The position numbers and the translations under genes are program-made. DNA of 45,061 bases from the NCBI GenBank assembly GCA_021731365.1, contig JAKFXL010000056.1, forward strand, positions 2,289 through 47,349, written 5' to 3'. The DNA is from Gammaproteobacteria bacterium (GTDB lineage Bacteria; Pseudomonadota; Gammaproteobacteria; Tenderiales; Tenderiaceae). Positions 11,201 to 17,704 of this stretch are shown in pieces (the stretch's first letter is position 1; every line of letters starts with the position of its first letter). The notes below the pieces were generated by a model. It worked only from the letters and a program-made list of their open reading frames with translations. It did not search any database and had not been told where the DNA came from.

Positions 11201-13091
11201 CCACTGTACCGCTGGGATTGGAAATATCCGTACCGCCGGAATAGACCTTCAATTGATTATCCACAACCGTCTGCCCAAGAACCAGCGGCCCGGCAAGCGC
11301 GATCTTAGCTGCATTGATGGTCACGTTATTACCAGACAGGAAACCGGTAGAGATGGCCCCTATGGTATTTTTCGATCCGACATTAATCGTCAGGTCACCC
11401 GCCCCTGTATCGATATGCACAATATTTGTAAAATTCGCGGTGCCACCGACAGCGCTTGTCGCGCCATCATCATTTATGTTTAGGGTTATATTACCGTCGT
11501 CACTGATAATATCCGCATTCACCAGAATGCTTCTGCCAGCGGTGAATGTCAGTGCACCACCGTTACCACCCGGATTGTTGGAAATTATGCCGTTATTAAC
11601 GGTGATATCCCCATTGGCCTGCAAAGTAACCGCCGTACCCGCATTAGTAATAGCCGTAATGGTAGAGGGCGCTATCGTGTAATCAGTCGCCGGATTGGTG
11701 GCAAAGGTCAACGGATTGGGAGAGACCGGGTCGGCCCCGGCCGCCTGAACAATAATATTGAGCGGATCCAACAACAAACTACCCGCTTGGCCATTTTTCG
11801 CGCTGGCATCTACAAAACCCTGGAAATTAAGCCAGCTCTTGCCCGACACCTCCACCAGACCACCGTCACCAAAAACACCGCCGCCTATAGCACTGATGTT
11901 ACCGCCAAAAAATGTATGTTCATCAGACCAGAGCACAACCGTACCGCCATTGCCACTTTCAACGGCATTGGCAGAGATCACACTATCGCTGGAAACATAG
12001 TTATTGCTGGCGTTGCTGAGATCCGCATCCCCGCCCTGCCAGCCACCACCAACACGAATACGACCACCACCAGTCTGCCCGTCGGCATACAGTTGCGCAC
12101 CGTTAAGAATGGTCTGTTTTGCAGTGATGGCAATTTCACCACCCTGCCCTTGATCACTGCTAACGTTGAGTGTGCCACCGACATTGACATTGTCACTGGC
12201 AGTGAGACGAATAACACCGCCATTATTAACAAAACCCGTTGCTTCTACTCTGCCACTATTATTGACCACACCACCCTGCAGGCTATTGGCGGCTTGAGCC
12301 GACATAATAATAAGCCCGCCTGGTGCATGCACGGCGTTACCATTTTCTACCAACACCTTTATAGTGCTAGCCTCGACACGAATATTGGCCAAGGTATTGT
12401 TACTGCCAAATTGCAGTTCATAACGCTCGCCAGCGGCCAGCGCTACCGTACCTAACTGGGCAACAACAACCCCCTGGTTGCGCACCTCGGGGGCGAGCAG
12501 CGCGATATAACCATCAAGCGACGCGGTGAGGCTACCTTCATTAATTATGCCAGCGGTGGCACCATCGCGATTAAAAACGTAACGCCCAGCCATAAAATCT
12601 TCATTGCTGATGCTGTGCGTGGTAGCGGCCAAGCCACCCACATCGACACTGGCACCGCGTGCAAAATAGACACCATTGGGATTACTAAGGAAGATCTGGC
12701 CGTTGGCATTGATGCGGCCAAATATCTGGCTTGCATTGTTATCCAATACCCGATTAAGCATCACACTACTAACGGACGGTTGATTAAAATTCACCGTTGC
12801 CGCGCTACCAACGTTGAAGCTATTCCAGTTCACTGCCGCACTGTCAGTGGCCTGGTTGATACTCATGGCGCTGCCAGCCTGGCTGATCGTCGCCTGCCCG
12901 GCAACAACAGTGCCACCCGTAGGAAGCTCCGTCGACACTGGCGGTGCAGAATATGCCGAGCCTGCTGCGGCAATCAGCGCGAACGTCAAAAGAGATCTGC
13001 CCCTGGCACGGATGAACCCTGCAACCATCGCGACAAATGCGCAGATGGTGCCCGTAATCAATCGATATACATGATTCAAGATATTTATCAT
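1..13091 (-). CDS. Giant TpsA-type secreted exoprotein (filamentous haemagglutinin-like), C-terminus outside the window
   Basis: One frame stays open for 4363 codons from 13091 to the left edge. The N-terminus (NHVYRLI... then RARGRS before a hydrophobic stretch ending SAYSA) looks like an extended signal peptide (ESPR). A TPS secretion domain follows at about residues 50-290, with INQATDSAAVNWNSFNVG, LNRVL and the diagnostic NPNGVYF at 137-143. The rest is Gly/Thr/Asn/Val-rich beta-helix repeat of several classes. By family, TPS exoproteins cross the outer membrane through a TpsB pore and act in adhesion, biofilm or contact inhibition; the function here is unknown because the C-terminal domain is missing. 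It starts 5 bp after the tpsB stop, so the two are one operon. The ATG at 13091 has no clear ribosome site; a TTG at 13079, giving MNHVYRL, would fit the ESPR consensus better. Confidence 0.93.
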   Translation of the reverse strand, partial: MINILNHVYRLITGTICAFVAMVAGFIRARGRSLLTFALIAAAGSAYSAPPVSTELPTGGTVVAGQATISQAGSAMSINQATDSAAVNWNSFNVGSAATVNFNQPSVSSVMLNRVLDNNASQIFGRINANGQIFLSNPNGVYFARGASVDVGGLAATTHSISNEDFMAGRYVFNRDGATAGIINEGSLTASLDGYIALLAPEVRNQGVVVAQLGTVALAAGERYELQFGSNNTLANIRVEASTIKVLVENGNAVHAPGGLIIMSAQAANSLQGGVVNNSGRVEATGFVNNGGVIRLTASDNVNVGGTLNVSSDQGQGGEIAITAKQTILNGAQLYADGQTGGGRIRVGGGWQGGDADLSNASNNYVSSDSVISANAVESGNGGTVVLWSDEHTFFGGNISAIGGGVFGDGGLVEVSGKSWLNFQGFVDASAKNGQAGSLLLDPLNIIVQAAGADPVSPNPLTFATNPATDYTIAPSTITAITNAGTAVTLQANGDITVNNGIISNNPGGNGGALTFTAGRSILVNADIISDDGNITLNINDDGATSAVGGTANFTNIVHIDTGAGDLTINVGSKNTIGAISTGFLSGNNVTINAAKIALAGPLVLGQTVVDNQLKVYSGGTDISNPSGTVVNIGTTGVPGKTTLDSCNVGATVCGNITLSNPATNLTQVFVNATDFTLADTNAVQIGSSLGISNIRGNLNLTAYGPIGSLGPVLVTGTSTFTANSGGFGTTTPYLSLPYANHFTGTFTATVASGYATVNDTGAMTVGNVSTGTSLDITAGGTVTQTGNVSTGTSMTVSTTGGGAFTQAGNVNAGTSVTVAAAGAVTLANTTVGTGLTVTAGGAVTQVAATTITAPQQTTITATSANDITLNNSTNNFNGVRIVSGKDVTLADTNAINFGSYNNSAHANSTISGNLAVTAGGTISQNDYNWSTGYQSALAVSGASTFTVTAANSDLLIGPIPGTAGQSNNLTGTVTINTSGAGSYRDIQLRNINSGAGTIAGLGGSLRNVSLTYDNATSLTVPGMTLSGTLFAKAPNGSIGQSAALVVAGVTTIESSSGAGKAVLLDNVGNDFSSINVTTGKDVTIVDKNSVNLHTYHDGYNWRNFTVSGNLNVSALDGDITQTVLNNSIALRVTSGTATFSATKSVSATNNISLNDNRNQWSKIAIPSAGNVSIGNQSNIIFENSTIAGTLTLTANGGYQLSQTTGSTITTGGTTTFNNFNGIVLGSATETNNVFGNLLMNSENVTIRENDAITQAGATWRGSAFYFTTSNDQAITLDQANYFGTVNITQINNGAASAGDVFVRETGNHIYQAQPWVTHGRTTLNASGNQVVLQNQNNTFGPLQVLGGGTTYIYAKDWTGNDAITDVGSTGAWSSGYTDLRAYNSGSTATTGTINLSNAANVLGDLTLYGGTVSITDNSAITDYGSANGFSSQAWRTTGVTTLNSGANAITLDNNLNVIGPIAIVGTSGGTHPSSVTIAENDNIDQASAWTLGTAPVTLNAFNRAINLTQTANVLGNITITTKSNTANNQDLNMVPTSVNITEDDAITQGAVWDFKPSSGTTTPVTLVTTNGQAISLGARDNLLGNLIVTQNGTGTGAVAIREIDTAGITQPGAGAWTTRGTTTLDTNAAVNLPVAGNVLGPITVNGAYTPTVVTITENDDITQASAWGVGTAPVTLNAGSNQILLTNASNVLGNITLAGTPSLASIRENDPITQTTAWLLGSSPVTLATSNDQAITLNQNNILGGLAITQYNSGATSFGDVLITEVDPSGITQSGAWITHGITTLNIVAAPITLTQTGNVLANIAINGTPTAVSVTENDAITQNSAWSLGTALVTLATTNAQAINLGDFNNLLGNLTVTQNGSGSGAVSIKESDAANGITQTATPWLTQGATKIDANGYGINLAVKDNIFGPLQLIGGTSGVTSVTLYAKQTAGRDAITDSGAAGAWTTGTTTLHAYNIAGDTVGGGNIALTNTNNSLGDLNLKGATVGITENGAITDGAAGWQTTGTTSINPGSNGIILDNLANVLGNIAVNATTTAVTITEDDDITQASAWILPTAPVTLNAQSRDILLTQAANQLGDLSLTAQNVTVVENHGITDSTAWAVPGLTTLTAGTNAIVLDANPRSNFGTVRIVSAANADIADVNGIILDSANVTGTLTVTAGGAITQTANAITANAFVMNGSGASAVLNTHTNNVASLAVAFTAGGGLQYTDADNVSLTSVTVGANPVVLTSVAGTLTGLNSISSSASALTINTGAGITVPALNIAGPQSYTAGGTGITLDGNLGSTATGAINFNSPVTLNRDLTVSSTNSPITFGSTVAGGTNSLGINAGIDAITFNGAVSNLGNTLTSNAALTVTATAGATIFNSTLSANNGLLVSGPSTFKDTVTLLNGGIGSTFTGEVTLGKAGGMNLSGYKYMDFNSGISLASGPATIVTNNFPLRFNGGTVHGPFALELNAGTGGNATISGLNLMGSDLTGLTVSAYTPTIPSGGISIAGPQTYTADTGTSITLNGNVTSTAAGAITFNSPVSVLGTATVTSTNSAISFMDIVDGTRDLTINSGTAPKTFANKVGGTNSLGDGVGAALILQGSGVTSFSDTVAARSGITAAGPVTFAKDVALTNGDTGSTFTGMVTSGGASGNTLGSYDGMAFNGGLTLVGGPVNIVTNGGTLAFGAAVTGPQNLTLNTFAGGAGTVIGLDWIGFTSDLTKLSVTGQTLSLPNSGLAVAGTMDFTAVGGITLNGAVGNSAAPATGQIDFTGPVTLATGAVTVTTNDAAVNFTGSVNGGQPLTVNAGTAATTFTGAVGDTVALTSVTTDAGGTTAINGGQVKTTGAQTYNDAVTLGAATTLTSTAAGDITFGSTLNNGQTLAINTAGATIFNGVVGATPLTSITTDAPGTVTLNASAITTTGAQTYNENVNLAANAVLSANGITFGGTVNGANALTTNAGTGTLQFVGAVGGTTPLTGLAGVANSIAVGTVTTSGAQSYAGVVGIALNGDLTTTNSNVTLTGPTTLGSDTAISTGSGAGNINFSGATSTVNGAHNLTLAAGTGDVTLGGLVGGVSQLTGVTASGNNLTVPVVNTVGDANQSFTALNNITLNQSRTLGAPISFTADSDNSGVGSFILPTGVSLNASNTTLNISAADLDLQGTSTISSGSGLMTITASNGGSIGLGDTAGQMTISGAELQRISTSGGLNLVTSGAGDITVNNITAANSNNISGVTTLSATGTGNVNFATAASTFNALTMNAAGGTTNVGVNLSTTNDPLTFVTPVAVSGASTINSGGSAIDFQNTLDVSNPLTITTGNGNLTFGGNVASASTLVLNLGGGAITTTSLGRIQNTLTGFTVNSNSALALPSITIAGPQTYNTGGKISITGNLGGVGLAFNNVAEVTNNGLELNSGTGTLSFSDTLNANTHDLTFTGDKIDFANAVSGTGNLTLQPASVGRAMEIGGSTNAGAVLDITAAELARLPANATSLTFGRSNGTGSLAIAGNVNFGNLPLTLHGGGGISQPGGTLTANGNVTLRAAGAAIDLSNTSNSLGAITVTGTPSSVNIADSTHITQGGAWALGTAPVTLNAGINNITLTTPGNSFGTLALNGGTAQITEDAPTDLGTSTVNTLTVISSGNISTSGAVAVTGLADLKTLNDAGGNITIANGSSFASVNAASRNGADNADAAGNIALAPATSALLKSLTTNGNITLTAAAGQTLSQDATSTLSAAGLELLGPGTHTLVLGNNAITTLAGNTGSVNLTENSGYAIGSVNATNGLTSSGNVTLTSTGSVTQTQAVVASGLELLGTNGTYTLNSVNNDVTTLAGNSGTVKFKDNTGFAIDTINATVGMTTSGNLTLDSSGPVTQAQKISATGLELLGAGGSYTLNNTGNTITTLAGNTGTVAFRENSGFDIGSVNSTGLTTSGNLTLATTGAVTQTQDLATAGLELLGTGGNFALTRDTNTIPVLAGSTGTANVHTAGPLVVGTVNTVGMTTAGNLELKADGVTLAAVTVDTLTVVSSGDISTSGAVAVTGLADLKTLNDAGGNITIANGSSFASVNAASRNGADNADAAGNIALAPATSALLKSLTTNGNITLTAAAGQTLSQDATSTLSAAGLELLGPGTHTLVLGNNAITTLAGNTGSVNLTENSGYAIGSVNATNGLTSSGNVTLTSTGSVTQTQAVVASGLELLGTNGTYTLNSVNNDVTTLAGNSGTVKFKDNTGFAIDTINATVGMTTSGNLTLDSSGPVTQAQKISATGLELLGAGGSYTLNNTGNTITTLAGNTGTVAFRENSGFDIGSVNSTGLTTSGNLTLATTGAVTQTQDLATAGLELLGTGGNFALTRDTNTIPVLAGSTGTANVHTAGPLVVGTVNTVGMT
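130..800 (-). repeat. Four degenerate 72-residue sub-repeats within each 1155-bp unit
   Basis: Within the unit, a block beginning GLELLG and continuing with TTLAGNTG, ENSGFxIGSVN, TTSGNLTL and VTQTQ recurs at a spacing of 216 bp. The GLELLG points lie near 135, 350, 566 and 780, and again 1155 bp further right in the other copy. Four sub-repeats of 72 residues plus a spacer of about 97 residues (with ASVNAASRNGADNAAG) make up the 385-residue unit. The sub-repeats differ from each other, unlike the two large copies, so they are older. Confidence 0.85.
6690..9360 (-). repeat. Imperfect repeats of roughly 55-65 residues with ITEND-ITQ-AW core in tpsA
   Basis: Translating the minus strand gives about a dozen imperfect repeats with the pattern ITENDxITQxxAW, then GTAPVTLNA, then a phrase such as LTxxxNVLGNI. 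Variants include IREND, ITEDD and ITDxxAW. One isolated copy also occurs near 2400-2450. These would be rungs of a right-handed beta-helix. The plus-strand reading frames here are by-products of this repetitive composition. Confidence 0.8.
10510..10850 (-). repeat. Short (about 20-25 residue) GNVSTGTS/TVTAGGAVTQ repeats in tpsA
   Basis: Four or five consecutive short repeats are readable on the minus strand, alternating GNVSTGTS-type turns with TVTAGGAVTQ-type strands. They lie between the TPS domain side of the protein and the longer ITQ/AW repeats, and resemble single beta-helix coils of about one turn each. Confidence 0.7.
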
Positions 13092-13096
13092 CCAGA

Positions 13097-14800
13097 TTAA
13101 AACGGCATTGAGGCTTGCAGCCAGAAGCGATTTTTGTTCAACGAACCATCTTGGTCGTTGCCTGCAAGGGTGGGATTAGGGTTACTTCCGATTCGGTGTG
13201 CCCAGGTGGCCTTGAGATTCAACCCAAGTTGCGCCTGCCAGCCGAGTGCCAAACCAGCGCCTTTAAGCATGTAGCTGTTGGAACTCGCGCCGGTATTATT
13301 GACATGACCCACATCAAAAAAACCACTGGCGTTGTAGCCCTTCGGCAGACGTTGACGCACTTCAAGATTGAGCAATTGACCACTCGAACCACTGCCTTCA
13401 TTGGCAGGATAGGCACGCACCCCGGCGGCCCCACCCAGAGAGAATTTTTCAGACGAATCAAGTTTGGCGCTGGCGGCTTGGCCAGAGAGCGTGGCAATGG
13501 CTGAAATCGAATCCGTAACCGCTTGCTGGCGGCTGGCGTAGTAATTCAACTTGGTAAAACTGCCGCTGGGTGCGCCTAGCTCATTAAAGTCCAGACTGCC
13601 CAGATCGACACTGCCCCCCGTCAGGGTCAGCCCCGCACTGTTGCCACTATTCCCCAGTCTGTCAAAAAGGTTGCCGTTAAGACTGACAGAAATTCTATTG
13701 ATACTGTAGCGACTGCTCGTGACGTTACGTGTCTCGTTGTCAAACCGCTTATGGTCGTAGTTCAGTCCCAAATAGAGATTTTTAAAATGTGAACGAATCA
13801 TTGGGAGAGTGGCATCCACTCCAAACGTAGTCGAACCACCCTCGCCATCGAGCGCTTTAAACTCATCAGCCACCAAGTTGTAGCTCAACGCAGCAACACT
13901 GATACCGGTGCGCCAGCCAACATTTCCCTGCGGCATTGAGTAGGCCAGACGAGCGTAATTGATCCCCTCGGAGTGAATAAGGTTGGCAACTGCCAGATCG
14001 CCCCGTTTAGAGGGACTGTTAAGATAAATATTGCCAGTGATACGTTCTCTGCCAGTGGAACGAAGCCCCGTATTATCGATAGCGACACTGCCATTAATCA
14101 GCGGCTCATCGATCAACTTCAATACCAGTACCGTCTCCTTTTCCGCAGCACCCGGCTGAAGGCTTACTGCAGCACTCACGCCAGGCAGGTCATCTACCAA
14201 CAACACACCACGTTCAATATTGTCCACATTGATGGGATCACCACGGCGCTGAACGGCATCTATTTTTGCCACTGCACGCTCCCATGTTAATCGGCTGGAT
14301 TGCTCACCTTCCTGGTGGGCACCACCAAAAACGGCCTCGACAACCTGAATAGTAACAACACCATTTTGAATATCTTGCTGCGGCAGATAACTGCGCACGA
14401 TCCAGCCAGCTTCGCGATAGGCTTCGGCCACTGCAACAGCGGCACTTTGTAATTCGGCAAAACTAATGGGATGGTTGGTAAATGCAGCAACCCTCTTTTG
14501 CAATAGGTCACTGGTGATCAAGGTATTGCCCGCAAACTGGAACGAAGTCACTGTAATAGTGGCCCCCTTCACAGACTCCTGGGGCTGCGGCGCGATTATA
14601 ACGTCGGGGAGGGTTCTCTTTGGTAGCTCGGCACCACGCTCTTTTTCTATCTGCTGCATAAGTTGGCCAGCATCGGCGGACTCCGCCTGCACTGCTGCCG
14701 AAAACCCCAGGGAATACAGCACCAAGAAGTTACACGCAATCAACGCCGCACAATCCCAGCGTCTTACACCCCCCCGATTAATCCAAGCTACTGATTTCAA
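13097..14800 (-). CDS. TpsB outer-membrane transporter of a two-partner secretion system (ShlB/FhaC/HecB family)
   Basis: The 567-residue product would be the outer-membrane pore that recognises the TPS domain of the downstream exoprotein and threads it to the surface. A signal peptide ends near VQAES, followed by the family's N-terminal helix region and a proline-rich linker. A POTRA domain follows (ITVTSFQFAGNTLITSDLL, then EAYREAGWIVRSYLPQQDI), and then the ShlB barrel (GSVAIDNTGLRSTGRERI) ending in a C-terminal Phe typical of outer-membrane barrels. I chose the TTG at 14800 because a perfect AAGGAG lies 6 bases upstream of it. A GTG at 14818 would place that AAGGAG inside the gene. It is the first gene of the tpsB-tpsA operon. 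Confidence 0.92.
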   Translation of the reverse strand: MKSVAWINRGGVRRWDCAALIACNFLVLYSLGFSAAVQAESADAGQLMQQIEKERGAELPKRTLPDVIIAPQPQESVKGATITVTSFQFAGNTLITSDLLQKRVAAFTNHPISFAELQSAAVAVAEAYREAGWIVRSYLPQQDIQNGVVTIQVVEAVFGGAHQEGEQSSRLTWERAVAKIDAVQRRGDPINVDNIERGVLLVDDLPGVSAAVSLQPGAAEKETVLVLKLIDEPLINGSVAIDNTGLRSTGRERITGNIYLNSPSKRGDLAVANLIHSEGINYARLAYSMPQGNVGWRTGISVAALSYNLVADEFKALDGEGGSTTFGVDATLPMIRSHFKNLYLGLNYDHKRFDNETRNVTSSRYSINRISVSLNGNLFDRLGNSGNSAGLTLTGGSVDLGSLDFNELGAPSGSFTKLNYYASRQQAVTDSISAIATLSGQAASAKLDSSEKFSLGGAAGVRAYPANEGSGSSGQLLNLEVRQRLPKGYNASGFFDVGHVNNTGASSNSYMLKGAGLALGWQAQLGLNLKATWAHRIGSNPNPTLAGNDQDGSLNKNRFWLQASMPF

Positions 14801-15450
14801 CGTACGCTCCTTATACACAGCAACATTCCAATGTCATTATTTTTATCAGCATCTTTAATAAAGCTACTGAGTCAGCGCCTGGGGCAATATCCGGCTATCG
14901 ATGCTACCTGCACATCTAACTAGCCATTAAGCTTATTCACCATTCAAAAAACGCAATCACCAACAGGTTTCTGTAGCGCTGCCGTACAATGATGGGCAAG
15001 CTGTCGGCCGTTCCAGAAGATACTTTAGCCCCATATATGTAAATAAATTGTGGAGCACTTGCAGCTTTCGGCATGGGCTGGGGATACTTTAGGGAAACTC
15101 TGAATAAATACCCCACACCCAAAACAGTTCGTGAGGCAGGCTCTTCGTGATGAGATTAGCGAACTGTAATCGGAGAATGCCGACGTTCGTAGTGCCGCGC
15201 AGGGCAGTGGGGCAACTCACGCGGCCATTCGAGATAGCTACTGTAAGGGTCTACCCGCGAAATGCTTTGGGTATACCATACCGACGAGAGGTTTCTGCGG
15301 CAGCCTGAAAAATAGATGGGTTAACCATCTTACGAATCCGATGGGTTTGAGAAACGGGCTTATTCAAAGGTTTTAGCTGCGCCATACATTTTGTTATTGA
15401 TCAACTGCTCTGGGACGCTGTCTCAAAATGCGGATGCTCTCAACACCCCA
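14801..15450. other. 650-bp gap without a recognisable gene between tpsB and the lipase gene
   Basis: No open frame here looks like a real protein. The part next to 14801 should carry the tpsB promoter on the minus strand, but I cannot identify one with confidence. An 8-bp perfect inverted repeat (ACAGTTCG at 15124-15131, CGAACTGT at 15160-15167) is separated by 28 bases. Short segments such as GGGAAACTCTGAATAAATA near 15090 remind me of insertion-sequence ends, but no transposase remnant could be read, so a decayed mobile element is only a guess. Confidence 0.5.
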
Positions 15451-16398
15451 TTAACCACCAAAAAGATTAAAGAGGTTAATCTCTGTTTCATAAGGCACCA
15501 TGTTGGCTGCTTTAGTTTTAAGCTCAAGTTTGTGTAAATACTCCCCTAAATTATGGTATTCAATGTTTGCTGGCCCCAATGTTGTATTAATGATCCTACC
15601 GGCGCGCATCATGCTTTTCACCCCCTCCAGCACAGCATAGTCACGCTCTTCAAGAAGCACAACCTCCTTGCCCAGGTGCCAATAGATATCGATATTATTG
15701 ATATCCATAAAATCCAGTGGCGGCACCAGTGGCACCACATCCTGCGGTGTAACAACACGGATAATATTGAGGTGCCGGAATAGCGTCGCGCCGGTGATAT
15801 TGGTGAGTTTGGGTTGGCCAAAAGTGATGATAGGCCCAAGTGTATAACGATCAATATCAAGATACATCGCCAGTATCACAGCAATAGCACCCCCCAGACT
15901 GTGGCCTGTTGTACTAACGGTGTAATTTTTATTTAGTTTGGGCAGCAGCATTTTGTAGATACCTTCTGCCGCTTGTGCAAACCCCTGATGAAGGGCGATA
16001 CCCGCGTGGGCATCAGGCAGCAGTTTAAGTGATAGATTAACAATGGCGTTTTCGACATTTGCAGAGCCACGAACAGCAATGATCTGATGTTTAAGCGCAT
16101 CATTGGTGGCAATAAAGTAGCTCACCTCGACCCCGGGCACATTGTTGTATTGTTCGAGCCGATACCCTTGTGCCTTGATCACGGCCTGTGCTTGCTGTTC
16201 ACTAAAATAAGCAGCGTTGGCCAGATTGGCGTACTGTTTTAATTGGACGAAGAGACTGGGGGCTGCATTCGCGGTGGTTGTTACAGCGACCAGGAAAACG
16301 CCAATCAACAGATTCAATATAAAATAGGAATAGGCTGTTTTCATGCCAAGTGGAGGCCGCTGCTTAGAATAGGTGGATTTATAAACTAACCGCAACAC
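15451..16398 (-). CDS. Secreted class 3 lipase (Lipase_3 alpha/beta hydrolase)
   Basis: The 315-residue product probably hydrolyses acyl esters outside the cytoplasm. The nucleophile elbow GHSLGG sits at 165-170 (Ser167). Asp220 in TPQDVVP and His282 in EYHNLGEYL are the likely partners of the catalytic triad, and IIAVRGS near 106-112 fits the oxyanion-hole strand of the family. A hydrophobic signal segment (about residues 24-45, ending ANA) suggests export. Two starts are possible. The GTG at 16398 has a good AGGAGA site just upstream, while the ATG at 16344 (MKTAYSYF) gives a more normal signal peptide but lacks a clear ribosome site. Substrate and any link to the neighbouring TPS adhesin are unknown. 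Confidence 0.82.
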   Translation of the reverse strand: MLRLVYKSTYSKQRPPLGMKTAYSYFILNLLIGVFLVAVTTTANAAPSLFVQLKQYANLANAAYFSEQQAQAVIKAQGYRLEQYNNVPGVEVSYFIATNDALKHQIIAVRGSANVENAIVNLSLKLLPDAHAGIALHQGFAQAAEGIYKMLLPKLNKNYTVSTTGHSLGGAIAVILAMYLDIDRYTLGPIITFGQPKLTNITGATLFRHLNIIRVVTPQDVVPLVPPLDFMDINNIDIYWHLGKEVVLLEERDYAVLEGVKSMMRAGRIINTTLGPANIEYHNLGEYLHKLELKTKAANMVPYETEINLFNLFGG

Positions 16399-16513
16399 AA
16401 CTCTCCTGAAGCAAAAAAATCTGCGACAATAGCGCCAGACTCAGATACATAAACAGCTCTATAACAACGACTAATAATCACACAACCACAACCTCGCCAG
16501 ACGAACACAGCTG

Positions 16514-17071
16514 TTAGCTTCTGAACGTACCGTCGGCCATCTCTTTATTACGTTGGGTTGAGTCGTAATCCTTTTGAAGGTGCGCTGTGTGTTCATCAAG
16601 AGACCAGAGACCCAGTTCTAATCTCTTTAAATTCGCCTTTGCTATATCATCTATTGGCAATGGCTCCATTCTTCCGTTATTCGCAACATGTTGAGTGCCA
16701 AATATTTGTGGCCGCCCCTCTTGCACAAGAACTCGATCTTGAAGATATGCTAAATGCCAACCATTTGCCTCACCTGCGCCAACAGCTTCTTTTATAAGGC
16801 CAACGCATTTTTTTTGAAACTCAGGATCTAAAACAGCATGTTGTACAATTAACCACGCAGCCTCGGCACCCTCCACCCCCACACTGCTCTCTTTTGGCCA
16901 ACCATGCTCATCCACTATCGCCTTCATTCGAAGATTATTATTTTCATGAACTTTTTTCATCTCCAAGTGGTAAGAATCATAGGTCAACTCACCACTATCA
17001 GACAATTTTTTTCGAGTGGAAACATCTTTCTCCCGCATGGACAGCAGCTCTTGCTTTAGTTTTTCGTTCAT
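16514..17071 (-). CDS. DUF6624-like hypothetical protein
   Basis: A soluble, charged 185-residue protein without signal peptide or membrane segment. The central part (MKAIVDEHGWPKESSVG, then AAWLIVQHAVLDPEFQKKC, then YLQDRVLVQEGRPQIFGTQ) matches my memory of the DUF6624 family, whose function is not known. I used the ATG at 17071 (MNEKLKQELL), preceded by GGGATAAAG; an upstream in-frame start at 17119 has no support. It sits in an AT-richer cluster with two other unknown genes read in the same direction, with a gap of about 100 bp from the upstream lipoprotein gene. Confidence 0.7.
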   Translation of the reverse strand: MNEKLKQELLSMREKDVSTRKKLSDSGELTYDSYHLEMKKVHENNNLRMKAIVDEHGWPKESSVGVEGAEAAWLIVQHAVLDPEFQKKCVGLIKEAVGAGEANGWHLAYLQDRVLVQEGRPQIFGTQHVANNGRMEPLPIDDIAKANLKRLELGLWSLDEHTAHLQKDYDSTQRNKEMADGTFRS

Positions 17072-17170
17072 AACTTTATCCCGATAATCTACAGTTAAAT
17101 AGAATGCCGTTTTATACAAACACGAGCCACACTCATTATAGGACGAAGCCCAAGCCTACCAGGCCAGAAC

Positions 17171-17704
17171 TTACTTTTGATAAAGCCCATCAATTGTTTC
17201 AAAAACCATAAACGGGACCTTTAGCTCTTCTATCGCTTCCAATTTATGCCTAATATTTTCGTCAATATCCAAATATTGGGCCTCAAATTCTAACTTCTTC
17301 CAATCCTGAGAAAACATCAAATCTTCAGTATAATCTTCCGCATCACCCGCACTTAGCCCGTAATGTTTTGCAACTTGCCTATGCACCCCGGATGCGTAAA
17401 AAAATCTCAACCTCGCATCACCTTCACATGCCTCTTCAGCGCGGCTGTTGAGAACAAACAAAGCCGTCTTTACCTCATTAACGGTCATCTTTAATGGAGA
17501 AATTAGAAGTGCAGGGACAACATCTCTTTTTTCATCACATCTTTTTATAGCACTTTCTAGCTGATTTTTTTCTGACTCATACCTATTCAGGGATATATCA
17601 AATGCGCCCCCAGAACTGACAGTTAAACTGGCACATCCAACACTCACTAAAGGCACAAAAAAAGCCGCCACAAATAACACATGCTTATTGAACATCGCAG
17701 CCAT
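17171..17704 (-). CDS. Probable lipoprotein of unknown function
   Basis: A 177-residue protein with an N-terminal hydrophobic segment followed by VSVGC (Cys24). This resembles a lipobox, although Ser at -3 is not ideal. The mature part is hydrophilic and largely helical. I do not recognise a family. The ATG at 17704 follows GGAGAGGGG at a suitable distance and lies inside the end of the preceding small gene, whose stop is at 17685. The two overlap by 20 bp and are probably translationally coupled. An alternative ATG lies at 17695. Confidence 0.65.
   Translation of the reverse strand: MAAMFNKHVLFVAAFFVPLVSVGCASLTVSSGGAFDISLNRYESEKNQLESAIKRCDEKRDVVPALLISPLKMTVNEVKTALFVLNSRAEEACEGDARLRFFYASGVHRQVAKHYGLSAGDAEDYTEDLMFSQDWKKLEFEAQYLDIDENIRHKLEAIEELKVPFMVFETIDGLYQK

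Noticed and set aside
25-13074. Many plus-strand reading frames of up to about 300 codons across the first 13 kb
   Set aside because: They are antisense to the tpsA frame, with compositionally odd products made only of Val/Pro/Leu or Gly/Gln runs, and they repeat with the DNA repeats. They are by-products of stop-poor repetitive sequence.
14937-15122. A 61-codon minus-strand reading frame in the gap
   Set aside because: No ribosome site, no recognisable protein pattern, and no supporting neighbour.
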